The position numbers and the translations under genes were made by a program. This document shows, piece after piece, positions 36,768 to 50,392 of a stretch of 64,000 nt of DNA (position 1 is the stretch's first letter; each line of letters begins with the position of its first letter). This DNA comes from Iris pallida. Lineage: Eukaryota; Streptophyta; Magnoliopsida; Asparagales; Iridaceae. The stretch is from the NCBI GenBank assembly GCA_029216955.1, contig JANAVB010033217.1, positions 1,685,059 to 1,749,058 on the forward strand, read 5' to 3'. The notes beneath the pieces were generated by a model. That model did no database searches. It worked only from the letters and a program-made list of their open reading frames with translations, and had not been told where the DNA came from.

Positions 36768-37408
36768 TCTTTCCCAAAACTAGATAACCCTACGAAATTG
36801 AAAGTGGAGGGAAGAATGAGTTATACCTTCTGAAATTTAAGTATGTTGTAGAGGGATGAATTCTCCCACGAATCCAAAGTTTGGATTAATTTCTCCACGT
36901 AGATTGGAAGCAACAAAGTGGAGAAGACTAGGGTTTTGGGGGACTTCGGGCGGCTGTTGTTGTTGTTATGATGAAGTTTGGAAGATATGAAGAGGAGGGG
37001 CCTCGGGTTCTGACTAAAAGTATTAACACCAACAAACTCTGGCTGAATTCGGACCGAACTTGGGCCGAATTGCCTAGGGTTCTCCTGAGTTTTAAAAAGA
37101 AAAAAACTTGTGGGCCACATCCTTTTCATCAACTCATTTCAAATGTTTAATTCAAAGTTTATTTAAACTTCAAATTAATTAATATTATTTTATAAATTAA
37201 CTTTCGTTACTTAGCGTCGGTTTCAGATTAGCTGTAGGAGTACTGTCCCGGCTAACGGGAGTTCACCGGAGAACAATTAAGTACCGCTTCGCTTCGCACC
37301 GTAGTCGTGTGACAGACAGACTCTTTGTAGCTTGTCTCGAAAACAGTTATTGAGTATTAAAAAAATTAATTAATAAACAAATTAATTAATATTATTGACA
37401 TTTAAAAT
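36768..37408 (-). promoter_or_regulatory. Env-like leader, promoter-like segment and pol-env spacer (copy 2)
   Basis: The LTR-like segment is recognisable (about 37031-37058, with ACTCTGGCTGAATTCGGAC), but the TATA-like TTATATAC of copy 1 is shortened here (TATTAAC on the plus strand). One of the two readings must be wrong if both are the same locus. Confidence 0.35.
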
Positions 37409-39972
37409 TCATAATTCTTGACGTAAATAATTGAAACGATCTTCCGCTAGAGGTTTTGTGAAAATGTCAGCCAATTGATTCTGTGTGTCTATGTTACAAG
37501 GTCTATATCTCCATTTTGTTGATGATCTCTAAGAAAATGATGTCGAATCTCGAAATGCTTAGTACGAGAATGACATACTGGATTCTTAGTCAAATTAATA
37601 GAACTAGTGTTATCACGAAAATGGATATGTGTGTGAAATGTAATCCAAAGTCTTCTAAAGTTTGCTTCATCATCACAAAATTTGTGCATAACAACGTCCT
37701 GCGGCGATATACTCAGCCTCAGTTGTTGATAATGCGACAGAATTTGCTTCTTGCTAAACCAAGAGACTAAGGCTTTTCCTAGGAAATGACATGTACCGCT
37801 GGTACTTTTTCTATCTACTTTGCATACAGCAAAATCAACATCAGAATAACCAGTTAGGTTAAACGATGTAGTTTTAGGATACCATAAGCCGCAGAAAGAT
37901 GTGCCTATAAGGTATCGGAAGATACGCTTAACTGCACACAGATGTGATTCCTTAGGATTGGCTTGAAAACATGCACACAAGCAAACACTAAACATAATAT
38001 CAGGTCGACTAGCAGTTAAGTACAGTAAGCTACCGATCATACCTCGATACTTATATGTCGACGGGTTTGCCTTGTTCATCAATATCAAGCTTGGTTGAAG
38101 TCGTCATTGGAGTGCTAAGTGGTTTGACTGCTTCCAGGTCGAACTTCTTTAATAAATATTTGTGTACTTTGCTTGATTTATGAACGTCCTATTGTTGGTT
38201 TGTTTGATTTGCAGTCTGAGAAAGAATTTCAGCTCTCCCATCATGTTCATCTCAAACTCATTCTGCATACACTTTAAAAATTCTTGACAAAGAGATTCAT
38301 CAGTAGATCCAAAAATAATATCATCTACATAGATTTGAATCAAAAGAATATTGTTATCAAAGATTTTATAAACAGTGTAGTGTCAACCTTTTCCTTTGAA
38401 AAACTGTTGTCAAGTAAAAAAGAACTTAGACGAGTACCAAGCAGGAGGGGCTTGTTTCAAACTGTATAAGGCTTTCTTCAACTTGAAAATATAATCAAGA
38501 TTTTTGAAATCAGTAAAACCTGGAGGTTGAGCTACATAAACTTCTTCTTTTATAAAACCATTTAAAATGCGCTTTTAACATCCATTTTAAATTATGAAAA
38601 CATGCAAATGCACATAACATGCGAATGGATTCTAATCTCGCAACTGGGCATAAGTCTCATCGTAGTCGATACCTTCTTCTTGATTGTATCCTTGAGCTAC
38701 GAGTCGAGCCTTATTACGAGTCACTAAACCATTCTCGTTCAGTTTGTTTCAGAATAGCCAACGGGTGCCAATGACCGGATGATCAATGGGCTTGGGAATA
38801 AGTTCCCAAACTTGATTCCGTTCGAATTGGTTTAATTCCTCTTGCATAAAATCTAACCAAAAATTATCACTACATGCTTCTTCAATCTTTTTGGGTTCAA
38901 GCTGTGAGATAAAAGCAACACAGGAAGCTATATCTTTATTAGAGGAACGAGTACTTACACCCTTGGTAATCTTACCAATTACCAAGTCATTTGGATGATC
39001 TGCCAAAAATCTCATCTCTTTTGGCATATCCTCAGGATTGCTGGTTTCGGCTTCTGGTTCTGTATGTGATTTGCTTGAAGACTCAGCTGGTGCTTGGTGT
39101 GAAGGTTCTACATCTTGTGTGAAGGTTTTGCAGTAGCTGTAATTGGTGTACTTACGCTTTATTATCGTCATCGACTGAATGTTGATTTAGTTCATCAAAC
39201 TTGACATTAATTGATTCTTCGATGATCATGGTTCTCTTATTGAAGACTCTGTACCCTTTACTCTTTGCCGCATAACCTAAAAAGATACCTTCATTGGCCT
39301 TTTCATCAAATTTACTCAGGTTGTTTTTAGTATTAAGAATAAAGCATTTACAACCAAATATCTTGAAATATGAAATAGTGGATGTTCTATCAAACCATAA
39401 CTCATAGGGAGTCTTCTTCGATATAGGTCGAATCAGAACCCTATTGAGAATATAGCACGCTGTATTGGCAGCTTAAGCCCAAAAGTATTTAGGTAGACTA
39501 AACTGGTTTAACATTACTCTAGACATTTCAGATAGAGTCATGTTCTTACGTTCCACAACTCCATTTTGTTGTGGAGTCCTAGGGCAGAAAAACTCATACA
39601 GATAACCATGTGTCACAGAATTGCTTGAACTCTGCATTCTCAAATTTGTCGCTATGATCACTACGAATGCGAGTAATCATGAAATATTTTTCATTTTGTA
39701 CTTTTTTTTACAAAAGGTGACGAATTCTGACAAAATATCGTTCTTGCGTGCAAGAAAATATACCCACGTGTATCTAGAGAAATCATCTACAATGACAAAT
39801 GCATATAACTTACCACCTAGACTAGCAATTCTACTAGCCAAATAAATTCATATACAATAATTGTATAGGTCTAGTGGTACTTACAACGTTCTTGGACTTA
39901 AAGATGGATCAGATGGCTTTGTTCTTTTCACATTCGCTACATACCATATCCTTCTTGAAAGATATGTCCGGT
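37409..39972 (-). pseudogene. Sirevirus-like pol: integrase core, RT, RNase H (copy 2)
   Basis: Same domains as 16169-18735, including YVDDIIFGS and the PRTPQQNGVVERKN block and the same in-frame TAA after the FWA motif. Frame breaks fall at other places than in copy 1: RNase H is broken here and whole there, while the linker into RT is open over 140 residues here. The shared TAA is therefore probably real, and the unshared indels probably are not. Confidence 0.8.
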
Positions 39973-39977
39973 AAGCC

Positions 39978-41951
39978 TGTAAACTCCCTAAATTTCTACT
40001 TTTAAATTTTTTTTTTTTTCGAGTATTTAAATTTTATTTGGTAATGGTACGTCGCACTGTCGTATTATACGTCGCGTACGAAATTGTCATATCGGACGAC
40101 GCGAATGGTTTCGCAAATTTCGTATGACTCGACAAGTGCGAACATGCGCGAGATAAATATTTTTGTAAAAATATTGTTATTTTAGAAGTACGTTTTTTTT
40201 TTATAATAAATTTGATTACTTGAAGTTGTTACCAAAACCTTATTTTTTATATAAAAAGATTTATTTATTTCGCTATTCAAAAAAAAAAGTAGTGGTTTAG
40301 AAATTTTTGATATATTATTATGAGCGAGCAACATGAAACTATTTCATGTTCACTTTTTTTTCGAAAACTATATGTAATGGATTTAATTACTATAAAAATA
40401 GATTTATCAGTAAATAATTAGGTAATTATCCCGATTTTCGAAATTAATATTATTGGTATTTTTAGAAAATATGTTTTTGAAATTTTGGTGGTAATTTAAA
40501 AACCTTGATTGATTTTATTGATTTATTTAAATAATGTAATTAATATTTTAATTGAAATTCAAATTTTCTATGTGAATTTAAACTAGAAGATGGAATGTAA
40601 TTTTTATTTAAAAACGATTTTGATTGGTTTTGAAATTATTAAATTAATTTAAATTAGCGGTGGAAATTATCTAAGCGGAGTTTAAATAAATCCTAAACTT
40701 ATCTAACTGGGAATTCCCACCTCCTATAAAAGGAGAGGTACTCCTCCAGCAAATTATCCCCACCCACAAACCACAGATTTTTCCAACACCGTGTGCATCG
40801 TGTCTGTGACCACGAAATTCTCATTCCAGTTTCATACAGTCATCCACGTCGTGTCCGACACTCCGGACACGACGACAAAAATCGGCAAAACCCATCCTGA
40901 CCAAACTCAGCACCGCCACCTCCGCCCCAACAGAGCCTAGCCCCCGGACGCCACCCGTCGTACTTCAGGCGGCCCTCGTTCCGCCGGCAGCACCCCCACA
41001 CCACCACCATCGCCGCTACCACCACCGTCATCCCCACCACAACCATCGTCCAAGAATTCCCACAACAAAGAAAGGGAAGAGGTGAGAACCCTCACCTGAC
41101 CGCCGGCGACGCCGAGCCTATCCCGTGCTCCACCCGCGTCCGCCGCCTTCGTCCCCAGCAAACAAGCTCTGGTGCGCCAGCACACGACGCGCCACCCCGT
41201 ACTTCGTCTCCGACCGCCCAGTGACTTGCCGCCGACCCCCTCCAGAGACGACCACGGCCGTCCCCGTGCCGCTCCTCCAGCCGACAGCGCCTGACTCGAC
41301 CACGAACAGCCCAGGCTGCCGCCACCGCCGCCGGCCCGGCCTCGCCGCCGCCGCCGCCGCGGATTCGCCCGCTCGAACCCTCTACTCCGCCGATCTCCAC
41401 CGTCCCCGGAGCAGTGCCGAACCCTAGCGCCTCCGCCGGTATTCCCACGCGCCGACCATCCGAAGAACCGCCGCCTTCTCCGGAGTCTCCACCTCCTCTC
41501 TGCCTCCTTCCTCCCTCTCGAAGCCGCCGTGCCTACGCCGGATCCGCGTGGAGAAACCCTAACTCCTCCCTCCGCCGCCCGTCCTCAGCCGCCTCCGCGG
41601 ATCCGCCCCTTCTCCGCGCTGCACCGCACGAAGCCGGAATCGCCGCCGTGCTTCTTCTCCACCGCGCCGGCGAGCGCGCCGGCAAGCGCGCCGCCCTTCC
41701 CGGTGAGAAACCCTTTCTCTCTCTCGAACTCGCTCTCTCTCTCTTTCTTCAGAATCGATTTGGGGGGAGAGAGTAACAGTAGGATTTTAGAAGGTATTTA
41801 TTATTATTATTATTAATATCATTATCAATGTTATAATTATTAATTATTATCATTATTATTATTATTAAAAATCAATGTTATTATTATTATTATTATTATC
41901 TTTATTATTATTAACCTCATTATTTTATATCTTTATTATTTATTATTATTA

Positions 41952-41984
<33 letters not shown>

Positions 41985-43631
41985 GATTGACAGTAGTTAA
42001 TATTTTATGAGTGTGTATGGGAAGGGTATCTTGCCATTGATATTATTAATGATAATATTATTTTCCAAATTTTAATCGAATAAAAATAATTTGATTAATA
42101 TCTTAAAAATAATTGTGGGAAAAAAAATATATACTACTGCATACTATTTGTCTAAGAATTTTTAACTACAAATTTTATCTTTGCAATTTAGTTTTAACCA
42201 TAAGAAATTTTTCTAGATTTGCAAAATATTTTGATTAATAAAAGAGTAGTTTCACACTAAGATTTTAAGATATTTTGTTTTTTAAGTATCATAAATAAAA
42301 TTGTGAAATATAGTTTCCTAAAAATTATATATATATATAAAGATTACTTTCAAGTAGTTATTAAAATTATTTTTGGCTAAAGATATTTTAAAAGGGGTAT
42401 AAATATTTTCTTCACACATCCTCACTATCTGTCAGCCTTAATCGTAACTAATTCCAAATTCATCTTTTTCTCGCGAATGCGGATCATGTTGCATCGACCA
42501 TGGCTATTGGACCAAGATGGACTTATCAGATTATCGCACACCCGACGTAACACCAGGCAAGATACCTTGCCATTATACTATTTATATTCAGTCTGTATTT
42601 TATTACATATCACTGTTCATTTATTTTTAGTTCATGATTACTGCCTGCTCAGTGATATTAGTAGTATCTTGTTATTTACCTTTGGTTGCATATGGACTTA
42701 GAGTTAAAGGACTACCATTAGCTTAGTGCATTGCATAAAACTTTGACACAGTTGTACCACGAGGATGTGTGAGATGAGTATCATGTAGAGGTTCTTGCGT
42801 GTGGGTTGATCCCCCATGCGCATGTGTTAGGGCTAACTGCTAATAGAGGCGTGTTAGAGACTTGGCAGTTAGTAGAGGTATATGGTCGTGGATGCGACTT
42901 AACAGGTACATTGGGTAGGGGAGAACATTACCTGACGTATGGGCTTCTATGCACTTCCCTTATTACCTGTGCGCTCCGCCGAGACGCAGGCTCCAGGTGC
43001 CCTCTGACGTTATCCAGAGCGTTATGGACGTAGCCCCTTGTATGGTGCCCTCTGGCTTCCCGGACGTTATGGACGTAGGCCCCTGGTGCCCTATATGGGA
43101 ACTATGCCGATCCTATTTACAGCCAGGGCTCATGGGTCGAAGGATTGTTTCTCAAACTGCATGTTCACTTTAGTTCGGTTAGTTTACCTTATTTGTGTCG
43201 TGTCACTTTCTTTGATTGTGGCATGTTTATATTCAGTATTTATATGGCATGTTATGTATCTTGTTACGTCCCTCTGAGGACCTGGTTATCTCGCCAGTGT
43301 GTGTTTCGATTTCTTGCAGGTGCTCTAGCTAAGGCCATTTTCCTTCGTGGTGATTGCTCTTGGACACGCCATTGCTCTCGCTTGCTAAATTCTTTCCTTA
43401 TATATTTTTCCTATATTTAATTTGGTTGGTAGTGGACTTTGTCTCCGCCCAACTATTGTGTACATGACAAATTCAAAATTACTTTTATAGTTATCTTTGT
43501 GGATGAGATTTAGTACCTTGGTTACTGCATTTTACAGCTTATGTATATATACGAGGGTCCATATACTTCGTATGTATACAGCTGGCATGATTACGTTCTA
43601 GTCCTACGTATTTTGGGACTGGGGCGTTACA
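39978..43631 (+). repeat. LARD-like element, 5' LTR (copy 2)
   Basis: Starts TGTAAACTCCC, ends GGGGCGTTACA. TATAAAAG box at 40725-40732, GC-rich leader to about 41760, TTA/ATT microsatellite 41800-41990. Structure as in 18741-22335. Confidence 0.9.
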
Positions 43632-46600
43632 TGTTTTTGGTGGCCCATGCAGGTCAAGTTTGCCATTTCGGTTACATGATTGAACCAAACGGACCTGCAA
43701 TATAGGATTAGAGTTTAGAATCTCATCCACCTACTTGACTTCCTTCCTTGACTTCAAATTCCGAACTCTCGTTCGACCTCCTTGAACTGCATCTTGCTTG
43801 ATTCCTTTCTACCGCCGATTCTTATTTTCGTGCTTGGTGTCAACTAGGAAGATGACTACACTAGTATATGCTCATAGGTCAAACACACGGCTAGAATGGT
43901 TATATTGGCAATTGGAATACATTCAAAACTCTAATTGAGTTTAAAAGTTTTTTTTGTGATTTAATGATTAGTAATTGGTAAAGTAGGATATTACCACTGA
44001 AAGTTTTAACCTTGAGATTTCTGAATAGTAAACACCAGAGGATTTATAGGATGTCATACTTGGTTTAAGAAATTGATTTTTCAAAGATTTGATATTTATG
44101 ATTTATTGGATTATACTTATACATCCTTGCACAAGTATAAATTGATTTGTTTTCGAGTTGTGATAATTATGAGTTTTTGGTATATATACATCTTTGAACA
44201 ATTATAAAATTTATTTAATTTTCGATTTTGATGTTTATGATTATTATATTATGGTTATACGCCTTTGAACAGTTATAAATTTGGGTTGAAAATGATCTTA
44301 GCTTTTAAAAATGGCCATAGGAATTATTTAAATTGAGATGTACAACTTGCGATTTTCGTATTTAGTAAATTTTGAATTTTAAGTGGAAGTATGACGGTGA
44401 ATTTTGGTTTAAAATATTTGAAAGTGATGAAAACAATTTTTTGGAGAATTTTTCTTTATTTTAAATTGTGTCCTATGATTGAGGACTTACAAATCTATTT
44501 AGATTTTTGAAAAAAAAAGATTTTTGATTGATAAGATTATTTGAAATTTAGTTTAATATGGGACTGCTAATATTAAAAAAAAATTTGAAAATTTCGAAGG
44601 GTATAATGGAAAATTATTTTGATTGATTAAAGTAAGTTACCATTTAAAGGTTGCGATTTTGCTAGAATAACTTAGCATGAATAGAAGTTAAAATTGATGA
44701 GAGCGCTGAGCTTAATTTTAAGATTGCTTTTAATATGCTAAGAGTTGATTATGAGTTATTTGAAAATTTTAGAGTTATAAAGTTTGATTGATTGTGAAGT
44801 TTTTGTAGATTTGTAAATTATGAACTCTTGAGTTAAATAGTGGAATTTAAAAATTTTTGGAAAGGGTTAGTAGTAACATGATAAAATTTTGCTTTGAGAT
44901 TTATGTAGTGATTTAAATTTGTTATGATGAATTTGAAATACAAATTTTGGTGGTTTATTTTTGAAAGTTTATTTTTGAAATTTTCTTGAGGAAGCTTGAG
45001 TTAATTTTTTTGGTAGGCATCAAGATAGCTCTAAAAAGATAGATGTACTCCATACAAATTGCCATGTCACCCATGACCATGATAGTAGTATATACACCAG
45101 TGTTGTTAGTCATCTACCTAGCTATGTGACTGTATTTCCACCTTGACTTACTCGACCTTCCTTCAATTCTAGATCTTTTTATTGCGACCTTCTAACCCAT
45201 TGCATTTGTATAATGATTTAATTGTTCCCAAACTGTATTCATTAGGATACTATCTTCTCACTAGAACTGTGCCCCTAAATTATTATTCTTATGGATTCTT
45301 TAATTAGTTTAATTTCATGCTTGAACTTGATCTTCTTTAGTTTTGTGCATTAATTATCACCTCATGCACTCCCACTTTCTAATTTTGATCATTCGGCGTT
45401 CCCTATTGTGACTTTAATATTTGGAGCACCACTAGACTTTTCCTTCCAACAACTTTCACATGCAAGACCTAGACGAGCCCACCTTCATGTAGGTATATCA
45501 CGTGCCACTAAAACACGTCTCCTTGTACCCTAATTTCATGTTACGACTTTCAGATCGGAAAGACTGGACGATAACCCCTACCGTGAAACCATATACTTCT
45601 TAACTATAGACTCGACCTCGATATATGATTTTGCTCTATTTTCCTTACATGCTTAACCTTGCACTTATCTTGATTGCTGGACCTATCGTCCCATAGCACC
45701 ATTAGTTTAATCCTTTTAAGTTGGGTAGAATACCTCACGGCCCAACAAAGCCTATGTCCTTGTGACCCATGTGGTAAGTTCACTTAAACTATAAATTCCG
45801 AGGACCCTACCTTATCTAGTCAACCAAGCCGACAGCATAGACCCAAATTTCGGGCGGAACCGAAACTTTATAAGATCTTGGACTATTTGATTCTTTCATC
45901 ATTACCCTTTACTTAAAATTTTATCTACCTATGATGCTAAAATAGCTTAGTTTTGCAAGCTTATTCTTTATCAAGCTTGATCATGACATATGTTTAATGT
46001 GGCGCCCACTAATACATTGTCTAATCAGAACCGGCGTATTATGGTCTGATCAACCATAGTGCACTTAGTTCGCTTCTTGTATATTGTTCAAACATGGATG
46101 GAGACATAATTAAACTAGGCCCTAGAGTCTCTTCCGCGACTGCCTTGACAAATCTCTTTGAAGTATTCAAATCACCTTTGAACCGCATATTGGTATTCAA
46201 AAACATCTTTCCTGAACTCTTGTTGACTTCGTCCCTTGCCCATTATAGACAAAGCCTTGTACTTGATAAGATTGGGCCAAACTATCCTCCTATAACCGTG
46301 ATATTGCATGTATACGGAGATAGTTAGCCATTACCAATCTATGTGACTATAACCCCCTCTTGAGTTACCCGTCCTCCTCACGACCCCAGATTCATTATCA
46401 CGACCTTCTAATCATTCTTGGGACTTAGGAATGATTCAATTCATTCCCAACTAAAATATAACCCTAGACAATTATATCCTCTCAATTGCTTGCCCTTAAC
46501 CTAGACAATTTGTTATCTCCTTATTTCACGTCCTATCATAGTTAACTTTAACCCTTAATATTCCTTATTGACTCCTAATGCATGTTTGTATAAAACATCG

Positions 46601-46723
46601 CTTCTTCGCGTCATTCAAAAATATAAATCATATTCGGTATCAATGAACTTTTCCTAACACCTAAATTTTCTACCATACCTATTCCTAAATTTCGAGGACG
46701 AAATTCCTTTAAGTTGGGTAGGA
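43632..46723 (+). other. LARD-like element, internal domain (copy 2)
   Basis: Non-coding. Ends with the GGACGAAATTCC and AAGTTGGGTAGGA polypurine-side block. A second AAGTTGGGTAG occurs at about 45718, roughly 1 kb before the true one, so the 3' part of the interior may be an internal duplication. Confidence 0.75.
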
Positions 46724-48680
46724 TGTAAACTCCCTAAATTTCTACTTTTAAATTTTTTTTTTTCGAGTATTTAAATTTTATTTGGTAATGGTACGTCGCA
46801 CTGTCGTATTATACGTCGCGTACGAAATTGTCATATCGGACGACGCGAATGGGTTCGCAAATTTCGTATGACTCGACAAGTGCGAACATGCGCGAGATAA
46901 ATATTTTTGTAAAAAATATTGTTATTTTAGAAGTACGTTTTTTTTTATAATAAATTTGATTACTTGAAGTTGTTACCAAAACCTTATTTTTTATATAAAA
47001 AGATTTATTTATTTCGCTATTCAAAAAAAAAAGTAGTGGTTTAGAAATTTTTGATATATTATTATGAGCGAGCAACATGAAACTATTTCATGTTCACTTT
47101 TTTTTCCGAAAACTATATGTAATGGATTTAATTACTATAAAATAGATTTATCAGTAAATATTTAGGTAATTATCCCGATTTTCGAAATTAATATTATTGG
47201 TATTTTTAGAAAATATGTTTTTGAAATTTTGGTGGTAATTTAAAAACCTTGATTGATTTTATTGATTTATTTAAATAATGTAATTAATATTATAATTGAA
47301 ATTCAAATTTTCTATGTGAATTTAAACTAGAAGATGGAATGTAATTTTTATTTAAAAACGATTTTGATTGGTTTTGAAATTATTAAATTAATTTAAATTA
47401 GCGGTGGAAATTATCTAAGCGGAGTTTAAATAAATCCTAAACTTATCTAACTGGGAATTCCCACCTCCTATAAAAGGAGAGGTACTCCTCCAGCAAATTA
47501 TCCCCACCCACAAACCACAGATTTTTCCAACACCGTGTGCATCGTGTCTGTGACCACGAAATTCTCATTCCAGTTTCATACAGTCATCCACGTCGTGTCC
47601 GACACTCCGGACACGACGACAAAAATCGGCAAAACCCATCCTGACCAAACTCAGCACCGCCACCTCCGCCCCAACAGAGCCTAGCCCCCCGGACGCCACC
47701 CGCCGTACTTCAGGCGGCCCTCGTTCCGGCAGCACCCCCACACCACCATCGCCGCTACCACCACCGTCATTCCCCACCACAACCATCGTCCAAGATTCCC
47801 ACAACAAGAAAGGGAAGAGGTGAGAACCCTCACCTGACCGCCGGCGACGCCGAGCCTATCCCGTGCTCCACCCGCGGTCCACCGCCTTCGTCCCCAGCAA
47901 ACAAGCTCTGGTGTGCCAGCACACGACGCGCCACCCCCGTACTTCGTCTCCGACCGCCCAAGGTGACTTGCCGCCGACCCCCTCCAGAGACGACCACGGC
48001 CGTCCCCGTGCCGTGTCCTCCAGCCTGACAGCGCCTGACTCGACCACGAACAGCCCAGGCTGCCGCCACCCGCCGGCCCGGCCTCGCCGCCGCCGCCGCC
48101 GCGGATTCCGCCCGCTCGAACCCTCTACTCCGCCGATCTCCACCGTCCCCGGAGCAGTGCCGAACCCTAGCGCCTCCGCCGGTATTCCCACGCGCCGACC
48201 ATCCGAAGAACCGCCGCCTTCTCCGGAGTCTCCACCTCCTCTCTGCCTCCTTCCTCCCTCTCGAAGCCGCCGCGCCTACGCCGGATCCGCGTGGAGAAAC
48301 CCTAACTCCTCCGCCGCCCGTCCTCAGCCGCCTCCGCGGATCCGCCCCTTCTCCGCGCTGCACCGCACGAAGCCGGAATCGCCGCCGTGCTTCTTCTCCA
48401 CCGCGCCGGCGAGCGCGCCGGCAAGCGCGCCGCCCTTCTCCGGTGAGAAACCCTTTCTCTCTCTCGAACTCGCTCTCTCTCTCTTTCTTCAGAATCGATT
48501 TGGGGGGAGAGAGTAACAGTAGGATTTTAGAAGGTATTTATTATTATTATTATTAATATCATTATCAATGTTATAATTATTAATTATTATCATTATTATT
48601 ATTATTAAAATCAATGTTATTATTATTATTATTATTATTATCTTTATTATTATTAACCTCATTATTATTATATCTTTTTC

Positions 48681-48735
<55 letters not shown>

Positions 48736-50387
48736 GACAATAGTTAATATTTTATGAGTGTGTATGGGAAGGGTATCTTGCCATTGATATTATTAATGAT
48801 AATATTATTTTCCAAATTTTAATCGAATAAAAATAATTTGATTAATATCTTAAAAATAATTGTGGAAAAAAAATATATACTACTGCATACTATTTGTCTA
48901 AGGATTTTTAACTACAAATTTTATCTTTGCAATTTAGTTTTAACCATAAGAAATTTTTTCTAGATTTGCAAAATATTTTGATTAATAAAAGAGTAGTTTC
49001 ACACTAAGATTTTAAGATATTTTGTTTTTTAAGTATCATAAATAAAATTGTGAAATATAGTTTCCTAAAAATTATATATATATATAAAGATTACTTTCAA
49101 GTAGTTATTAAAATTATTTTTGGCTAAAGATATTTTAAAAGGGGTATAAATATTTTCTTCACACATCCTCACTATCTGTCAGCCTTAATCGTAACTAATT
49201 CCAAATTCATCTTTTTCTCGCGAATGCGGATCATGTTGCATCGACCATGGCTATTGGACCAAGCTGGACTTATCAGATTATCGCACACCCGACGTAACAC
49301 CAGGCAAGATACCTTGCCATTATACTGTTTATATTCAGTCTGCATTTTATTACATATCACTGTTCATTTATTTTTAGTTCATGATTACTGCCTGCTCAGT
49401 GATATTAGTAGTATCTTGTTATTTACCTTTGGTTGCATATGGACTTAGAGTTAAAGGACTACCATTAGCTTAGTGCATTGCATAAAACTTTGACACAGTT
49501 GTACCACGAGGATGTGTGAGATGAGTATCATGTAGAGGTTCTTGCGTGTGGGTTGATCCCCCATGCGCATGCGTTAGGGCTAACTGCTAATAGAGGCGTG
49601 TTAGAGACTTGGCAGTTAGTAGAGGTATATGGTCGTGGATGCGACTTAACAGGTACATTGGGTGGGGAGAACATTACCTGACGTATGGGCTTCTATGCAC
49701 TTCCCTTATTACCTGTGCGCTCCACCAGAGACGCAGGCTCCAGGTGCCCTCTGACGTTATCCAGAGCGTTATGGACGTAGCCCCTTGCATGGTGCCCTCT
49801 GACGCTTCCCGGGCGTTATGGACGTAGGCCCCTGGTGCCCTATATGGGAACTATGCCGATCCTATTTACAGCCAGGGCTCATGCGTCGAAGGATTGTTTC
49901 TCAAACTGCATGTTCACTTTAGTTCGGTTAGTTTACCTTATTTGTGTCGTGTCACTTTCTTTGATTGTGGCATGTTTTATATTCAGTATTTATATGGCAT
50001 GTTGATGTATCTTGTTACGTCCCTCTGAGGACCTGGTTATCTCGCCAGGTGTGTGTTTCGTGATTTCTTACAGGTGCTCTAGCTAAGGCCATTCTTTCCT
50101 TCGTGGTGATTGCTCTTGGACACGCCATTGCTCTCGCTTGCTAAATTCTTTCCTTATATATTTTTCCTATATTTAATTTGGTTGGTAGTGGACTTTGTCT
50201 CCGCCCAACTTTTGTGTACATGACAAATTCAAAATTACTTTTATAGTTATCTTTGTGGATGAGATTTAGTACCTTGGTTACTGCATTTTACAGCTTATGT
50301 ATATATACGAGGGTCCATGTACTTCGTATGTATACAGCTGGCATGATTACGTTCTAGTCCTACGTATTTTGGGACTGGGGCGTTACA
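46724..50387 (+). repeat. LARD-like element, 3' LTR (complete)
   Basis: TATAAAAG box at 47469-47476. The TTA/ATT microsatellite (48537-48735) is longer than in the 5' LTR. Ends at GGGGCGTTACA followed by the TSD AAGCC. Confidence 0.9.
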
Positions 50388-50392
50388 AAGCC

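Larger units (their letters stand above)
27837..49172. repeat. Second copy of 6535-27823 (probable unmerged contig overlap)
   Basis: The same order of features recurs: exon fragment, tandem repeat, foldback, palindromes, Sirevirus LTR, solo LTR with the same TSD, pol, LARD with the same TSD. Differences are dominated by one-base indels in homopolymers and short dropouts, densest around 35500-37000. The copies end exactly at the two contig ends. It is listed as a repeat because it is one in the given sequence; in the genome it is probably one locus. Confidence 0.9.
39978..50387 (+). mobile_element. LARD-like non-autonomous LTR retrotransposon, complete (10.4 kb)
   Basis: The complete view of the element: TG...CA LTRs of 3,654 and 3,664 bp, a 3.09-kb internal domain without coding capacity, and the TSD AAGCC on both sides (39973-39977 and 50388-50392). 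The insertion splits the Sirevirus pol between KKLVR and GLPD of the integrase zinc-finger region. Long LTRs plus a non-coding, conserved-length interior are the definition of large retrotransposon derivatives (LARDs). The polypurine-side sequence points to a Tekay-like Ty3/gypsy parent. The two LTRs differ by few substitutions, so insertion was recent. Confidence 0.9.

Noticed and set aside
6535..49172. A recent tandem gene/TE duplication
   Set aside because: Repeat ends match contig ends on both sides of a 13-N gap and the differences are mostly one-base indels. Overlap of contigs explains this more simply.
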